Of a stretch of DNA of 64,000 nt, positions 23,485 through 32,700 are shown piece by piece. Source of the stretch: Haemonchus contortus. Lineage: Eukaryota > Nematoda > Chromadorea > Rhabditida > Trichostrongylidae. The translations under genes and the position numbers were made by a program. The notes beneath the pieces are model-generated. The model worked only from the letters and a program-made list of their open reading frames with translations, searched no databases and was not told where the DNA came from. Position 1 is the first letter of the stretch, and each line of letters begins with the position of its first letter. The stretch is taken from NCBI GenBank assembly GCA_000469685.2, contig LS997566.1, positions 16,792,045-16,856,044 on the forward strand, read 5' to 3'.

Positions 23485-25776
23485 TCAAAGCCCACAAAAG
23501 GGTACGAATGGCAGAAGTTCACTCGTTATGGCAATGCACTCATTTCGGTTGTTCAGCTTAGGGTTCCTCTCGCGGATGTACAACGCTTCCAACATCTTTC
23601 TGGCACCGATCTCATTCTCGTAGGCTAGGATTTTGCATTTGATATCAAAATCTTTGCCATGATGTCCTTCTAATCGATGCCTCCCAAGTGGCGTGAATGG
23701 GCTTCCTCGCCTTTTACCTGCTAGATGTTCTTTGACGCGTATGCCCAGCATCCTTCCCGTCTCACCAATATATATTTCGTCACAGGCTGAACACTGAAGT
23801 TGGTATACAGTCCCTCGCTGTGTGCAATCTCCATTCCTTCCGAACGGACAAACAACGCAGTTAATCGTCGTACATGCACGATCATAGAGTCTGTTGCGGA
23901 TTAGAAGACGTTTGATATTGTCCGTTGGTACGTTTATCAAGACAACATCATTAGCTAAATCCGCTCGTGCAATGCACCGTCGTATTTCCGCGCTGATTTC
24001 GTCTGATATGAACGGAAGTTGCAGATGCACTACATTCTCATGATTTATCAGCGAGTACCCTTTCGAGCCTGACTTTCTTTGCTTTGTCCCATAGCCATTG
24101 AGGATTGCAATCTCAGATGCTAGCTTACGCGACTCCTCTCGTTCCACTTCTCCTGTACACACTCCTACAGCTGTTCTGTACATGTTACGAACTACTGCAC
24201 GTTTTACAGCTTCGGGGTGAGCAGACATTGAGTGGAGCAAGATGTTCTTCGAGCTGCTCTTCCGATACCATCTCACATTGTACCTTCCACTTGAGATGTT
24301 TATCTGCGTGTTAAGATAAGGAAGCCAGCCTTCGTGCGGTACTTCTCTCGTGAACTTGATATACTGTGACTGCCGGTTAAGGATGTCAAATAGTTCATCC
24401 ATCTCTTGCTGCGTTGATGTAATTACGCAGCAGTCATCGATGTAACGGCAGTACATAATGGGCATACGTGCTATAACTGGCCTTTCCACTCTGCTCATGA
24501 AGCAGATGGCTAAGACCGGTGCTAGACGTTGACCCATAGCAAGTCCGCGGTTTTGAGAGAAATATTGTCCGCTCCACTTGAAGATATTGCAGTTGAGGCA
24601 TTCCTTTATCAAAGCCATAATGTGAACCTTGCTTAATCCGAACGTCACAATTTCCGTTTCATGCTCATCCAGCATTTCGGAAACCGCTTGGAGAGCTTCG
24701 TTGTTGTTTACGTTCGTATAAAGCGCGGTTACATCGAAGGACTCTACCACGCAGTTTTCTTGAAGCCTACACGAACGCAAGCGATCAAGAAACTCGTTAG
24801 TGTTTGGCAGATGTGAGGGTACGTATCGGAGTAGTTGGCCAACAATTTTATTGAGGAACCACGAAATACGATCCGTTGGTCCACCTACACAGCTGATGAT
24901 GGGTCTTACTTTGTAATCGCTAGCATTAACTGAGTTCTCATCTCCGTTGGACAACTTATGAGTCTTTATCAGGCTATAGTAAACAGGGCACAAGGGCGTA
25001 TCCAACTTCAATCTTCTAATAAGCCTTCTATCTAACTTTGCCTCCTTTCCAATTGATACCCATAACGCATTCAGCCTGTGACATTGTGTGAGAAACGCCT
25101 TTTCCGTAGAGTGACTGTATAGAGAAGCATCACTGAGGTGGAGTTCTGTGATTTCTCGATCTAGTGAACGAGGTAAAACCACAAACTCTCCTCCTTCATC
25201 ACTCACGGAAAGACGGATTTCACCTTCTGCTACGCGTTTTCGTATCTCTCGCAATCCTTCCCACTGTGCGTCCGTCATGTTTGAGAACCTCTCACGCGTA
25301 TGTCTTCTGAAAATTTCAAGTACTCCTGATGTAAGTACTCGAAATTTCAGGTCTTGTAGGGGAGAAGGTTCCGGTTCTTTATAGAACGAACATGGGAATG
25401 GAATAGGCGGCAGCATAGATTCTGTGCTAGCGCGCTGAGGCTCTTTGCGCATTGCACTCCATCTAAGCTGATCTCTTAGTCGGTGAAGCCCTGTTACCGC
25501 CTGGCGATACGTGGAAGCTCCAATCCCTTGGGCAATCGAAAATGATGGCCCAAGGCTGAGGAAATCCTTAGCTTTCTCCGATATAGATACGTTGCCAATA
25601 ACAGTAACCCTTGCCTGATTTTGCGCATTGTTCACTCTTTGAGTGGGCATTGCTTCGTACTGGTTGTTCGCAGAAGATCCAGTCCTATTGCTGGAACTAT
25701 TTCTGTGTTGCTCGCTCCTCAGGGTGTTGTACTTAGCGCATAGTGTTGCCTTTGCCCTAGATCGGATAGAGTCACA
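23485..25776 (-). CDS. Penelope-like protein, copy 2, 5'-truncated
   Basis: Same protein as copies 1 and 3 but lacking the first ~128 codons; the retroelement sequence begins at CDSIRSRAK. The reverse transcriptase (YCRYIDDCC) and GIY-YIG (IYIGETGR) domains are intact to the same stop. The frame stays open upstream to 25995, but those ~72 codons are antisense pseudo-LTR of copy 3, so the apparent 836-aa protein is a junction artefact. A few bases (TCTG) of filler lie at the junction. Changes relative to the others include K to E in SDKGGEF and A replacing T in HIMTLIK. Confidence 0.85.
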   Translation of the reverse strand, partial: CDSIRSRAKATLCAKYNTLRSEQHRNSSSNRTGSSANNQYEAMPTQRVNNAQNQARVTVIGNVSISEKAKDFLSLGPSFSIAQGIGASTYRQAVTGLHRLRDQLRWSAMRKEPQRASTESMLPPIPFPCSFYKEPEPSPLQDLKFRVLTSGVLEIFRRHTRERFSNMTDAQWEGLREIRKRVAEGEIRLSVSDEGGEFVVLPRSLDREITELHLSDASLYSHSTEKAFLTQCHRLNALWVSIGKEAKLDRRLIRRLKLDTPLCPVYYSLIKTHKLSNGDENSVNASDYKVRPIISCVGGPTDRISWFLNKIVGQLLRYVPSHLPNTNEFLDRLRSCRLQENCVVESFDVTALYTNVNNNEALQAVSEMLDEHETEIVTFGLSKVHIMALIKECLNCNIFKWSGQYFSQNRGLAMGQRLAPVLAICFMSRVERPVIARMPIMYCRYIDDCCVITSTQQEMDELFDILNRQSQYIKFTREVPHEGWLPYLNTQINISSGRYNVRWYRKSSSKNILLHSMSAHPEAVKRAVVRNMYRTAVGVCTGEVEREESRKLASEIAILNGYGTKQRKSGSKGYSLINHENVVHLQLPFISDEISAEIRRCIARADLANDVVLINVPTDNIKRLLIRNRLYDRACTTINCVVCPFGRNGDCTQRGTVYQLQCSACDEIYIGETGRMLGIRVKEHLAGKRRGSPFTPLGRHRLEGHHGKDFDIKCKILAYENEIGARKMLEALYIRERNPKLNNRNECIAITSELLPFVPFCGL

Positions 25777-25781
25777 TCTGG

Positions 25782-26018
25782 GCGCTGGTGGAACCGCAGA
25801 AGGTTGGTTTCTTGGCTGGGATGTTTCGGTGTTGGAGTTTCTTCGAGCTGTTGCAACTGGCCTAGTGTGTTTGGGCGCTTGGTCGGGTAAGCCATAGATC
25901 AAGAGCTCCGAACTACTTTCAGGTCCCTGAAGACGACGATTTAGTCGAAACGTCGGACAAATAAACGGTTCCATCATAACAAACCTGTACGGCAAAGAAT
26001 TGTGAAATATTATGTAAC
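25782..26018 (+). repeat. Pseudo-LTR, 5' of Penelope copy 3
   Basis: Matches 28774-29010 but lacks the first ~85 bp of the full repeat; it starts at GGCGCTGGTGG right at the head-to-head junction with copy 2. Confidence 0.85.
25923..25958 (+). ncRNA. Hammerhead-like motif, pseudo-LTR 3
   Basis: GTCC at 25923-25926, CTGAAGA at 25927-25933, GAAAC at 25947-25951, presumed cleavage after GTC at 25954, GGAC at 25955-25958. It is in sense orientation upstream of the ORF, as described for Penelope hammerheads. Confidence 0.6.
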
Positions 26019-28691
26019 ATGCCCAGGTTTCAAGAAGACCGAACGTGGAAACTACTACGCGATGTACCGCCGCCTATGTTTGGTCTAGTTCGAGAAGCTC
26101 TTGCCCTCCGACAGAAGATCGTACTTACCCGTCAATCTCTGCAGTTCCTTCAACGATGCAAGTCGACCGCCGTCTTCCCAAGATTCATCACGAATAAGAA
26201 GATAGGATCAATATGTAACCTCAGTGAAGATCACCCTAGGATCGTAAACATCTACCGTAGCATCCTAGGCGCTGCTATAAAACAAAAGCAGTACATATTG
26301 TATTCTAATCTACTGAAATGCAATGCGAAGGAAGAATCTTGTAGACGGCTTCTGTCAGAACGTTGTTGGAACGAGATTGAACGTGGTTCGAAGGAGGTCT
26401 GTGACTCTATCCGATCTAGGGCAAAGGCAACACTATGCGCTAAGTACAACACCCTGAGGAGCGAGCAACACAGAAATAGTTCCAGCAATAGGACTGGATC
26501 TTCTGCGAACAACCAGTACGAAGCAATGCCCACTCAAAGAGTGAACAATGCGCAAAATCAGGCAAGGGTTACTGTTATTGGCAACGTATCTATATCGGAG
26601 AAAGCTAAGGATTTCCTCAACCTTGGGCCATCATTTTCAATTGCCCAAGGGATTGAAGCTTCCACGTATCGCCAGGCGGTAACAGGGCTTCACCGACTAA
26701 GAGATCAGCTTAGATGGAGTGCAATGCGCAAAGAGCCTCAGCGCGCTAGCACAGAATCTATGCTGCCGCCTATTCCATTCCCATGTTCGTTCTATAAAGA
26801 ACCGGAACCTTCTCCCCTACAAGACCTGAAATTTCGAGTACTTACCTCAGGAGTACTTGAAATTTTCAGAAGACATACGCGTGAGAGGTTCTCAAACATG
26901 ACGGACGCACAGTGGGAAGGATTGCGAGAGATACGAAAACGCGTAGCAGAAGGTGAAATCCGTCTTTCCGTGAGTGATAAGGGAGGAGAGTTTGTGGTTT
27001 TACCTCGTTCACTAGATCGAGAAATCACAGAACTCCACCTCAGTGATGCTTCTCTATACAGTCACTCTACGGAAAAGGCGTTTCTCACACAATGTCACAG
27101 GCTGAATGCGTTATGGGTATCAATTGGAAAGGAGGCAAAGTTAGATAGAAGGCTGATTAGAAGACTGAAGTTGGATACGCCCTTGTGCCCTGTTTTCTAT
27201 AGCCTGATAAAGACTCATAAGTTGTCCAACGGAGGTGAGAACTCAGCTAATGCTAGCGATTACAAAATAAGACCCATCATCAGCTGTGTAGGTGGACCAA
27301 CGGATCGTATTTCGTGGTTCCTCAATAAAATTGTTGGCCAACTACTCCGATACGTACCCTCACATCTGCCAAACACTAACGAGTTTCTTGATCGCTTGCG
27401 TTCGTGTAGGCTTCAAGAAAACTGCGTGGTAGAGTCCTTTGATGTAACCGCGCTTTATACGAACGTAAACAACAACGAAGCTCTCCAAGCGGTTTCCGAA
27501 ATGCTGGATGAGCATGAAACGGAAATTGTGACGTTCGGATTAAGCAAGGTTCACATTATGACTTTGATAAAGGAATGCCTCAACTGCAATATCTTCAAGT
27601 GGAGCGGACAATATTTCTCTCAAAACCGCGGACTTGCTATGGGTCAACGTCTAGCACCGGTCTTAGCCATCTGCTTCATGAGCAGAGTGGAAAGGCCAGT
27701 TATAGCACGTATGCCCATTATGTACTGCCGTTACATCGATGACTGCTGCGTAATTACATCAACGCAGCAAGAGATGGATGAACTATTTGACATCCTTAAC
27801 CGGCAGTCACAGTATATCAAGTTCACGAGAGAAGTACCGCACGAAGGCTGGCTTCCTTATCTTAACACGCAGATAAACATCTCAAGTGGAAGGTACAATG
27901 TGAGATGGTATCGGAAGAGCAGCTCGAAGAACATCTTGCTCCACTCAATGTCTGCTCACCCCGAAGCTGTAAAACGTGCAGTAGTTCGTAACATGTACAG
28001 AACAGCTGTAGGAGTGTGTACAGGCGAAGTGGAACGAGAGGAGTCGCGTAAGCTAGCATCTGAGATTGCAATCCTCAATGGCTATGGGACAAAGCAAAGA
28101 AAGTCAGGCTCGAAAGGGTACTCGCTGATAAATCATGAGAATGTAGTGCATCTGCAACTTCCGTTCATATCAGACGAAATCAGCGCGGAAATACGACGGT
28201 GCATTGCACGAGCGGATTTAGCTAATGATGTTGTCTTGATAAACGTACCAACGGACAATATCAAACGTCTTCTGATCCGCAACAGACTTTATGATCGTGC
28301 ATGTACGACGATTAACTGCGTTGTTTGTCCGTTCGGAAGGAATGGAGATTGCACACAGCGAGGGACTGTATACCAACTTCAGTGTTCAGCCTGTGACGAA
28401 ATATATATTGGTGAGACGGGAAGGATGCTGGGCATACGCGTCAAAGAACATCTAGCAGGTAAAAGGCGAGGAAGCCCATTCACGCCACTTGGGAGGCATC
28501 GATTAGAAGGACATCACGGCAAAGATTTTGATATCAAATGCAAAATCCTAGCCTACGAGGATGAGATCGGTGCCAGAAAGATGTTGGAAGCGTTGTACAT
28601 CCGCGAGAGGAATCCTAAGCTGAACAACCGAAATGAGTGCATTGCCATAACGAGTGAACTTCTGCCATTCGTACCCTTTTGTGGGCTTTGA
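26019..28691 (+). CDS. Penelope-like reverse transcriptase/GIY-YIG endonuclease, copy 3
   Basis: An intact 890-aa ORF starting MPRFQEDRTWKLL, with the same domain order as copy 1: N-terminal region, reverse transcriptase with YIDD, cysteine motif, GIY-YIG nuclease. Both flanking pseudo-LTRs are present, so this is the most complete unit of the cluster. Copy-specific residues include FLNLG for FLSLG and PVFYSLIK for PVYYSLIK. I infer a recent insertion from the near identity of the copies. The Nematis group of Penelope elements is a reasonable guess from host, not shown here. Confidence 0.92.
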   Translation: MPRFQEDRTWKLLRDVPPPMFGLVREALALRQKIVLTRQSLQFLQRCKSTAVFPRFITNKKIGSICNLSEDHPRIVNIYRSILGAAIKQKQYILYSNLLKCNAKEESCRRLLSERCWNEIERGSKEVCDSIRSRAKATLCAKYNTLRSEQHRNSSSNRTGSSANNQYEAMPTQRVNNAQNQARVTVIGNVSISEKAKDFLNLGPSFSIAQGIEASTYRQAVTGLHRLRDQLRWSAMRKEPQRASTESMLPPIPFPCSFYKEPEPSPLQDLKFRVLTSGVLEIFRRHTRERFSNMTDAQWEGLREIRKRVAEGEIRLSVSDKGGEFVVLPRSLDREITELHLSDASLYSHSTEKAFLTQCHRLNALWVSIGKEAKLDRRLIRRLKLDTPLCPVFYSLIKTHKLSNGGENSANASDYKIRPIISCVGGPTDRISWFLNKIVGQLLRYVPSHLPNTNEFLDRLRSCRLQENCVVESFDVTALYTNVNNNEALQAVSEMLDEHETEIVTFGLSKVHIMTLIKECLNCNIFKWSGQYFSQNRGLAMGQRLAPVLAICFMSRVERPVIARMPIMYCRYIDDCCVITSTQQEMDELFDILNRQSQYIKFTREVPHEGWLPYLNTQINISSGRYNVRWYRKSSSKNILLHSMSAHPEAVKRAVVRNMYRTAVGVCTGEVEREESRKLASEIAILNGYGTKQRKSGSKGYSLINHENVVHLQLPFISDEISAEIRRCIARADLANDVVLINVPTDNIKRLLIRNRLYDRACTTINCVVCPFGRNGDCTQRGTVYQLQCSACDEIYIGETGRMLGIRVKEHLAGKRRGSPFTPLGRHRLEGHHGKDFDIKCKILAYEDEIGARKMLEALYIRERNPKLNNRNECIAITSELLPFVPFCGL

Positions 28692-29049
28692 GATCACCGC
28701 GTAATTCTTATCTCACGACCGTCAATGGTGTCTCATTGTTCCCTTGCTGTTCACGAATCAGAGTGGGACGACAGCGCTGGTGGAACCGCAGAAGGTTGGT
28801 TTCTTGGCTGGGATGTTTCGGTGTTGGAGTTTCTGCGAGCTGTTGCAACTGGCCTAGTGTGTTTGGGCGCTTGGTCGGGTAAGCCATAGATCAAGAGCTC
28901 CGAACTACTTTCAGGTCCCTGAAGACGACGATTTAGTCGAAACGTCGGACAAATAAACGGTTCCATCATAACAAACCTGTACGGCAAAGAATTGTGAAAT
29001 ATTATGTAACATGCCCAGGTTTCAAGAAGACCGAACGTGGAAACTACTA
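28692..29049 (+). repeat. Pseudo-LTR, 3' of Penelope copy 3
   Basis: Full-length repeat followed at 29011-29049 by the first 39 nt of another ORF (ATGCCCAGGTTTCAAG...), cut at the 13-bp target duplication. Confidence 0.85.
28915..28950 (+). ncRNA. Hammerhead-like motif, pseudo-LTR 4
   Basis: GTCC 28915-28918, CTGAAGA 28919-28925, presumed cleavage after GTC at 28946, GGAC 28947-28950. Identical in core to the 5' copy. Confidence 0.6.
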
Positions 29050-29072
29050 AGAGATGAGAGTAATTTTGAGTA

Positions 29073-29530
29073 ATGACTGATTTTCAAACCTGTTTTGTTG
29101 CTCTGTTTCTTCTTGCAACTTTGATGATTCTCAATAGCTCTTGTCGGTCCTTAGATGAGCGCAAAAACCTGAAAACGGTACATATGTTTGAGACAAATCG
29201 AGTTCATTCTTTAGCTGAAGCTACTTCTTTGACGCTACTTTGTCGTCCTCAGTTCTATTCTCCTGCATTCACTGTTTGAAGTTCGTTCGAAAGAGGACAG
29301 TTCAGGTTGAGGGTGGTTTATAACACGTTAACGACAACGCGGGACACATACATATGTATTATATTTATGTACCGCGTTTTGCAGACCAACGCGGCAACGC
29401 GAGGCACTTGTGTCTCGCGCTCAGTTCGCAATTTTTTGCGCATGCGTGATTTATTAATATGTCTTTTGTGTTTACATTACAGATCAAACAGCAAGAAAGC
29501 TATAAGCAGAATGGTCAATAGAATGATTAG
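29073..29530 (+). CDS. Possible small secreted peptide gene, 5' part
   Basis: ATG at 29073 opens a frame with a good signal-peptide look: MTDFQTCFVALFLLATLMIL then NSSCRSLDERKN. A GTACAT donor follows at 29178. A possible second exon begins after ACATTACAG at 29483 and ends at a GTATGC donor at 29531. Phase 0 joining gives a quick stop, so the true structure is unclear. The Penelope insertion ends 23 bp before this ATG, and the original upstream flank is now at 20160-20184. The family is not recognised; it could be a neuropeptide-like or other secreted peptide, or chance. Confidence 0.3.
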
Positions 29531-29750
29531 GTATGCTTCATCTTCACACGGAATTACTAAGTCTCACAAAAGTTTGGGTCTACTTTAAAATTCGGCATTT
29601 ATATTGAGATCAAATAGCAAGTAAAATGAAAACATCGAGAGCAAGCTGTTGAATTCAAGTTTGAACGGCATCAAGAAGTTGTAGTTCTAGGCATGACATG
29701 ACTTGTGATTTTTATTAAAGCAGGTAACACAGAAAAACTTGTATCTACTA

Positions 29751-30909
29751 TAGGGTGCGGCAAAAGTTCTGGCAACGATAAACATGATCGTAAAAACGGT
29801 CAAATCAATCGATTCATGATACAACTCCAACAGCATTTACCAAAAAACAGACTAGATCTCAAAATAGCCCCCTTCTGCGCGAATACAACCTGAAAGTCCT
29901 CTAAGAAACGCGTCGACGGCGACACGGAGGTAGACTTCGTCCAAATCCTCCCATGCTTTAACGCATCTACGAGGGTTGCACGTAGAGCATCCAAACCTCT
30001 ATGCCTAGTAGAGCAGGCTTTCCTCTCAAGAACTGACCACACAGAATAGTCCAATGGATTCAGGCCTGGTTTGTTTGGTGGCCAATCGTCCAACGAGATG
30101 AAGTCTGGGAAGTGCGTTGCGCACCAGCCCTGTACCACATTGTACTTATGTGGTGGAGGTGAGCCCTGTTGATAAGTCCATGTCCTGTTGCCGAAATGGG
30201 ATTCAGCCCGAGGGAGTAACTGCTTTTCCAACATGCCTTTTAGGTGGGTCTTGCTATCCACCCTGACTCCTGTCTCCAAGAAAATCAGGGACATCTTGCC
30301 GTCCGATGTGATTGCCCCAGAAACCATCGACGGCTTGGGGTGTCCAGATCGCTGAGCAATCCCTCCATGTTGGCCGCCTTCTGCAGGGCTTCCCGCTATC
30401 ATCCTATCGTTTTGGGTGTTCAGTAATTGATCTGTTGAAAACAGGCATTTGTCAGTGAAAAGGATGTCGCTGTGCCGTGCCTGGGAAAATCACTTCAAAC
30501 GTTCCCCAAATCTTTTGAGCCTAGTTTTCTTCATTCGCTTAGTTAGCATGTGAGCTTTTCTGATCTTATAAGCGAAGTCGACTGATGACAATCCTTCCGA
30601 CAGATCGAGCAGAAATTCCGACCTCATGAGCCGTTTATCTCTCGGACCTACGAGGGTGGCGGCGGGAATCTGGAGCTGTTTGAAGTTGGTCTTTGCCGTG
30701 CATTCAGCCAGATGGAGGTGCAGGATGGAGGGTCGTTGGTCTTTGCCTGTCACTGTTCTGTAGAATGGCATATTCAAGAACGGCCAGTTTATGGAATGTA
30801 TAGAAGAGGACTTGCAGTAAATAGTGGCACAGATCCTGTCGAGATCGAAGGCCTCATTTTTTATAGAGAACCTGGAACGGGTCTTTGCCAGAGCTTTTGC
30901 CGCACCCTG
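29751..30909 (-). mobile_element. Tc1/mariner-type transposon relic, ends intact
   Basis: Ends are inverted: left TAGGGTGCGGCAAAAG then TTCTGGCAA, right the reverse complement with one or two changes. TA dinucleotides flank at 29749-29750 and 30910-30911. On - a DDE-type transposase is readable in two frames-worth of pieces: LTKRMKKTRLKRFGERLK, a TGA stop near 30488, HSDILFTDKCLF, then VQGWCATHFPDFISLDDWPP and LNPLDYSVWSVLE. The second catalytic aspartate of the usual QQD motif is changed (QQGSPPPHK). With the stop, this copy cannot encode an active enzyme, though its ends look usable by a related transposase. Confidence 0.85.
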
Positions 30910-30911
30910 TA

Positions 30912-31135
30912 CAACAAGTGTTCACCCCTCTTGCTTTATTCGTGGCCGCCAATCATCCTTGTTCTTTCGACATTATTGCGTAGCATCCTGAACATATTCT
31001 TCTGCTGAGAGCTTCTGGAAACGGCACCTCCTCCAGTACATGCCTCGTTGATTGGAACTGACGAGCTCATTGTACTCTCGTACTTGACATAGTAATAAAT
31101 CGATCACGTCCATTTTGAAGTCGCTTGGTCAAACA
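30912..31135. other. Short gap between mariner and piggyBac relics
   Basis: Probably the trailing part of the piggyBac copy. No end sequence could be fixed. Confidence 0.3.
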
Positions 31136-32458
31136 CTATTGATTACGTCCCTGTACAGTTTCCATACATTCACAATTGCTGTTTGTCTCAACAAGTAGAA
31201 GAAAATTCTTTGCACCGTTTTGCTGTTTTACGCACAAATGGAGTATATGCCGGTTGGACACGTCAACAAAAAACGTCAGTTGTAGAGAATTGCAACAAAA
31301 AACTTCATTTTGTTGCAATTCTCTACAACTGTCGGCTTCTATGACGATCCGATCGCAGCGTCGCGTTTTGTAGAGGTTATATAAAAGTCCCTCCTGTTTC
31401 TCCATTTGAGTACCAAAATGCCATTTTGTCTCTGTTTGTCGAATATCTGACCTCTTTTCAATTTTTTATCTTTGATCGATTTCGGGATCCCTTTCCTGTT
31501 CATTCCCAAAGTGCCAACCAGATGGGTTCGTCTTGAAATCAGCTTCTCCGTAAGACCGTTACTAGAGTAGTAGTTGTCTGTGCATAGAACCTTACCATAC
31601 CTTCATCAAGAAAACCTTCCATTAGTTGTATAACGACTTTGTCGGCGAGCGGTTCCTTTCCTGACGGGTCTATACCAGCGTAGATGCTTATCCTTACTGT
31701 GCATCCACTCTTGCTGCATAGCTTAGATATTTTTAGGCCATATCGATGCCTCGGCACAGGCGATCCATCGATGCAGGTGAATAGCATTCAGCAGCAGCTT
31801 TGTTGAACATTTCTACAAGCTTCCTGATTTTGTGTATTCGGTCGCCGTCGAAGGTATCGTTGTCTGCTAAAAGTATTATAGTTACTTCGACACCTCTTCG
31901 AACCTGGTTCTTCCTATAACCTTGCCAGCTTGGCCACCGAGACAAGGTCGTGAGCTTCATTTTGTCGAATCCCGTAGTGGTTTGTTTTTTCTACAATGGG
32001 GTCCAGAATCTATTGATTAGGAAACAGTTCGTAGAAGTCTACTGGTTCTTGACAGTCATAAACAGCATCATGTAAGCCGAAGACACCACTAAAAGTCCAA
32101 GCATCGTAGGGCACGATGAAATGCTCTCTGAAATCAGATAGTTCTTCTTCTGATTCAGATCCATATCCTCGTTCAAGTCACCTGCTTCTTCTTCAGTAGC
32201 TACGTGCTCTTCGTCGCCCAAAACTGTCAGAAGATGGTCGAGCTGTGAAGTGCCTTCTAAGTTTTCTTCTATTCCAGCCATTTGTATGTCTGCATAAGCG
32301 TTTGGTGAAGCGCAATATTTTATAGGACACTTATGTGCGTTTATCGTTTTATTATTCAGCTTAATAAGTAGCCGCCTTCGATAGTAGTCAGAAGTAGGTT
32401 CCACTCTCAAGCTTCGAAAAGCGCGTCTCAAGAAACAACGCATGTTCTCGCGGTCCAC
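31136..32458 (-). mobile_element. piggyBac-type transposase relic
   Basis: Read on - it has the layout of a DDE_Tnp_1_7 (piggyBac) transposase: an acidic N-terminal part (EEAGDLNEDMDLNQ, 32039-32458), then YELFPNQ, MFNKAAAECYSPASMDE-like sequence near 31800, YGLKISKLCSKSGCTV, YAGIDPSGKEPLADKVV, CTDNYYSS (a catalytic Asp region) and THLVGTLGMNRKGIPKS. At least two stops and two frame changes separate these pieces, so the gene is dead. A TTAA target site was not located with confidence. Confidence 0.8.
31277..31331. repeat. Perfect 24-bp hairpin in the piggyBac relic
   Basis: Arms 31277-31300 and 31308-31331 (left arm begins CAGTTGTAGAGAATTGC) are exact reverse complements around a 7-base loop. 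Confidence 0.85.
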
Positions 32459-32484
32459 GCGGGTTCACACATACATTCACACGG

Positions 32485-32700
32485 AACTGGATGGACGCGG
32501 CAAACCGCGCGGCGAAATTCATGGTGATCAAAACAGCTTTGGCGCCTATGATTGGGGGACGGGTTCAGGTAGGTTGAATATGTAGGGCCAGCTGATGCTA
32601 CTCTATCTATCCCACTTCAAATTTGTGCCCCAATGATAGGCGCCAGAATCGTTTTAATCACCACGAACTTCGCCGCGTGTTTTGCCGCGTCCATCCAGTT
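32485..32700. repeat. MITE-like hairpin element
   Basis: Inverted arms of about 72 bp, 32485-32556 and 32628-32700, roughly 85% matching: AACTGGATGGACGCGGCAAA at one end and its reverse complement at the other, plus GGCGCCTAT and a shared GTGATNAAAAC. It directly follows the piggyBac relic. Non-autonomous DNA element, superfamily unknown. Confidence 0.75.

Larger units (their letters stand above)
20185..29049. mobile_element. Compound Penelope-like element insertion (three copies)
   Basis: An 8,865-bp block of three Penelope-like retroelement copies and their pseudo-LTRs. It is flanked on both sides by the same 13 bp, AGAGATGAGAGTA (20172-20184 and 29050-29062), so it went in as one event. 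Order: pseudo-LTR, copy 1 (-), pseudo-LTR, copy 2 (-, missing its 5' end), junction, pseudo-LTR (+), copy 3 (+), pseudo-LTR. Copies 1 and 2 are in tandem; 2 and 3 are head to head. Both outer ends are therefore 3' pseudo-LTRs. The right end runs 39 nt into a further ORF start and stops at 29049. Tandem and inverted partial copies are usual for Penelope elements. Confidence 0.9.

Noticed and set aside
25777..25995. N-terminal extension making Penelope copy 2 an 836-aa protein
   Set aside because: The extension is antisense pseudo-LTR of copy 3; the open frame across the joint is accidental.
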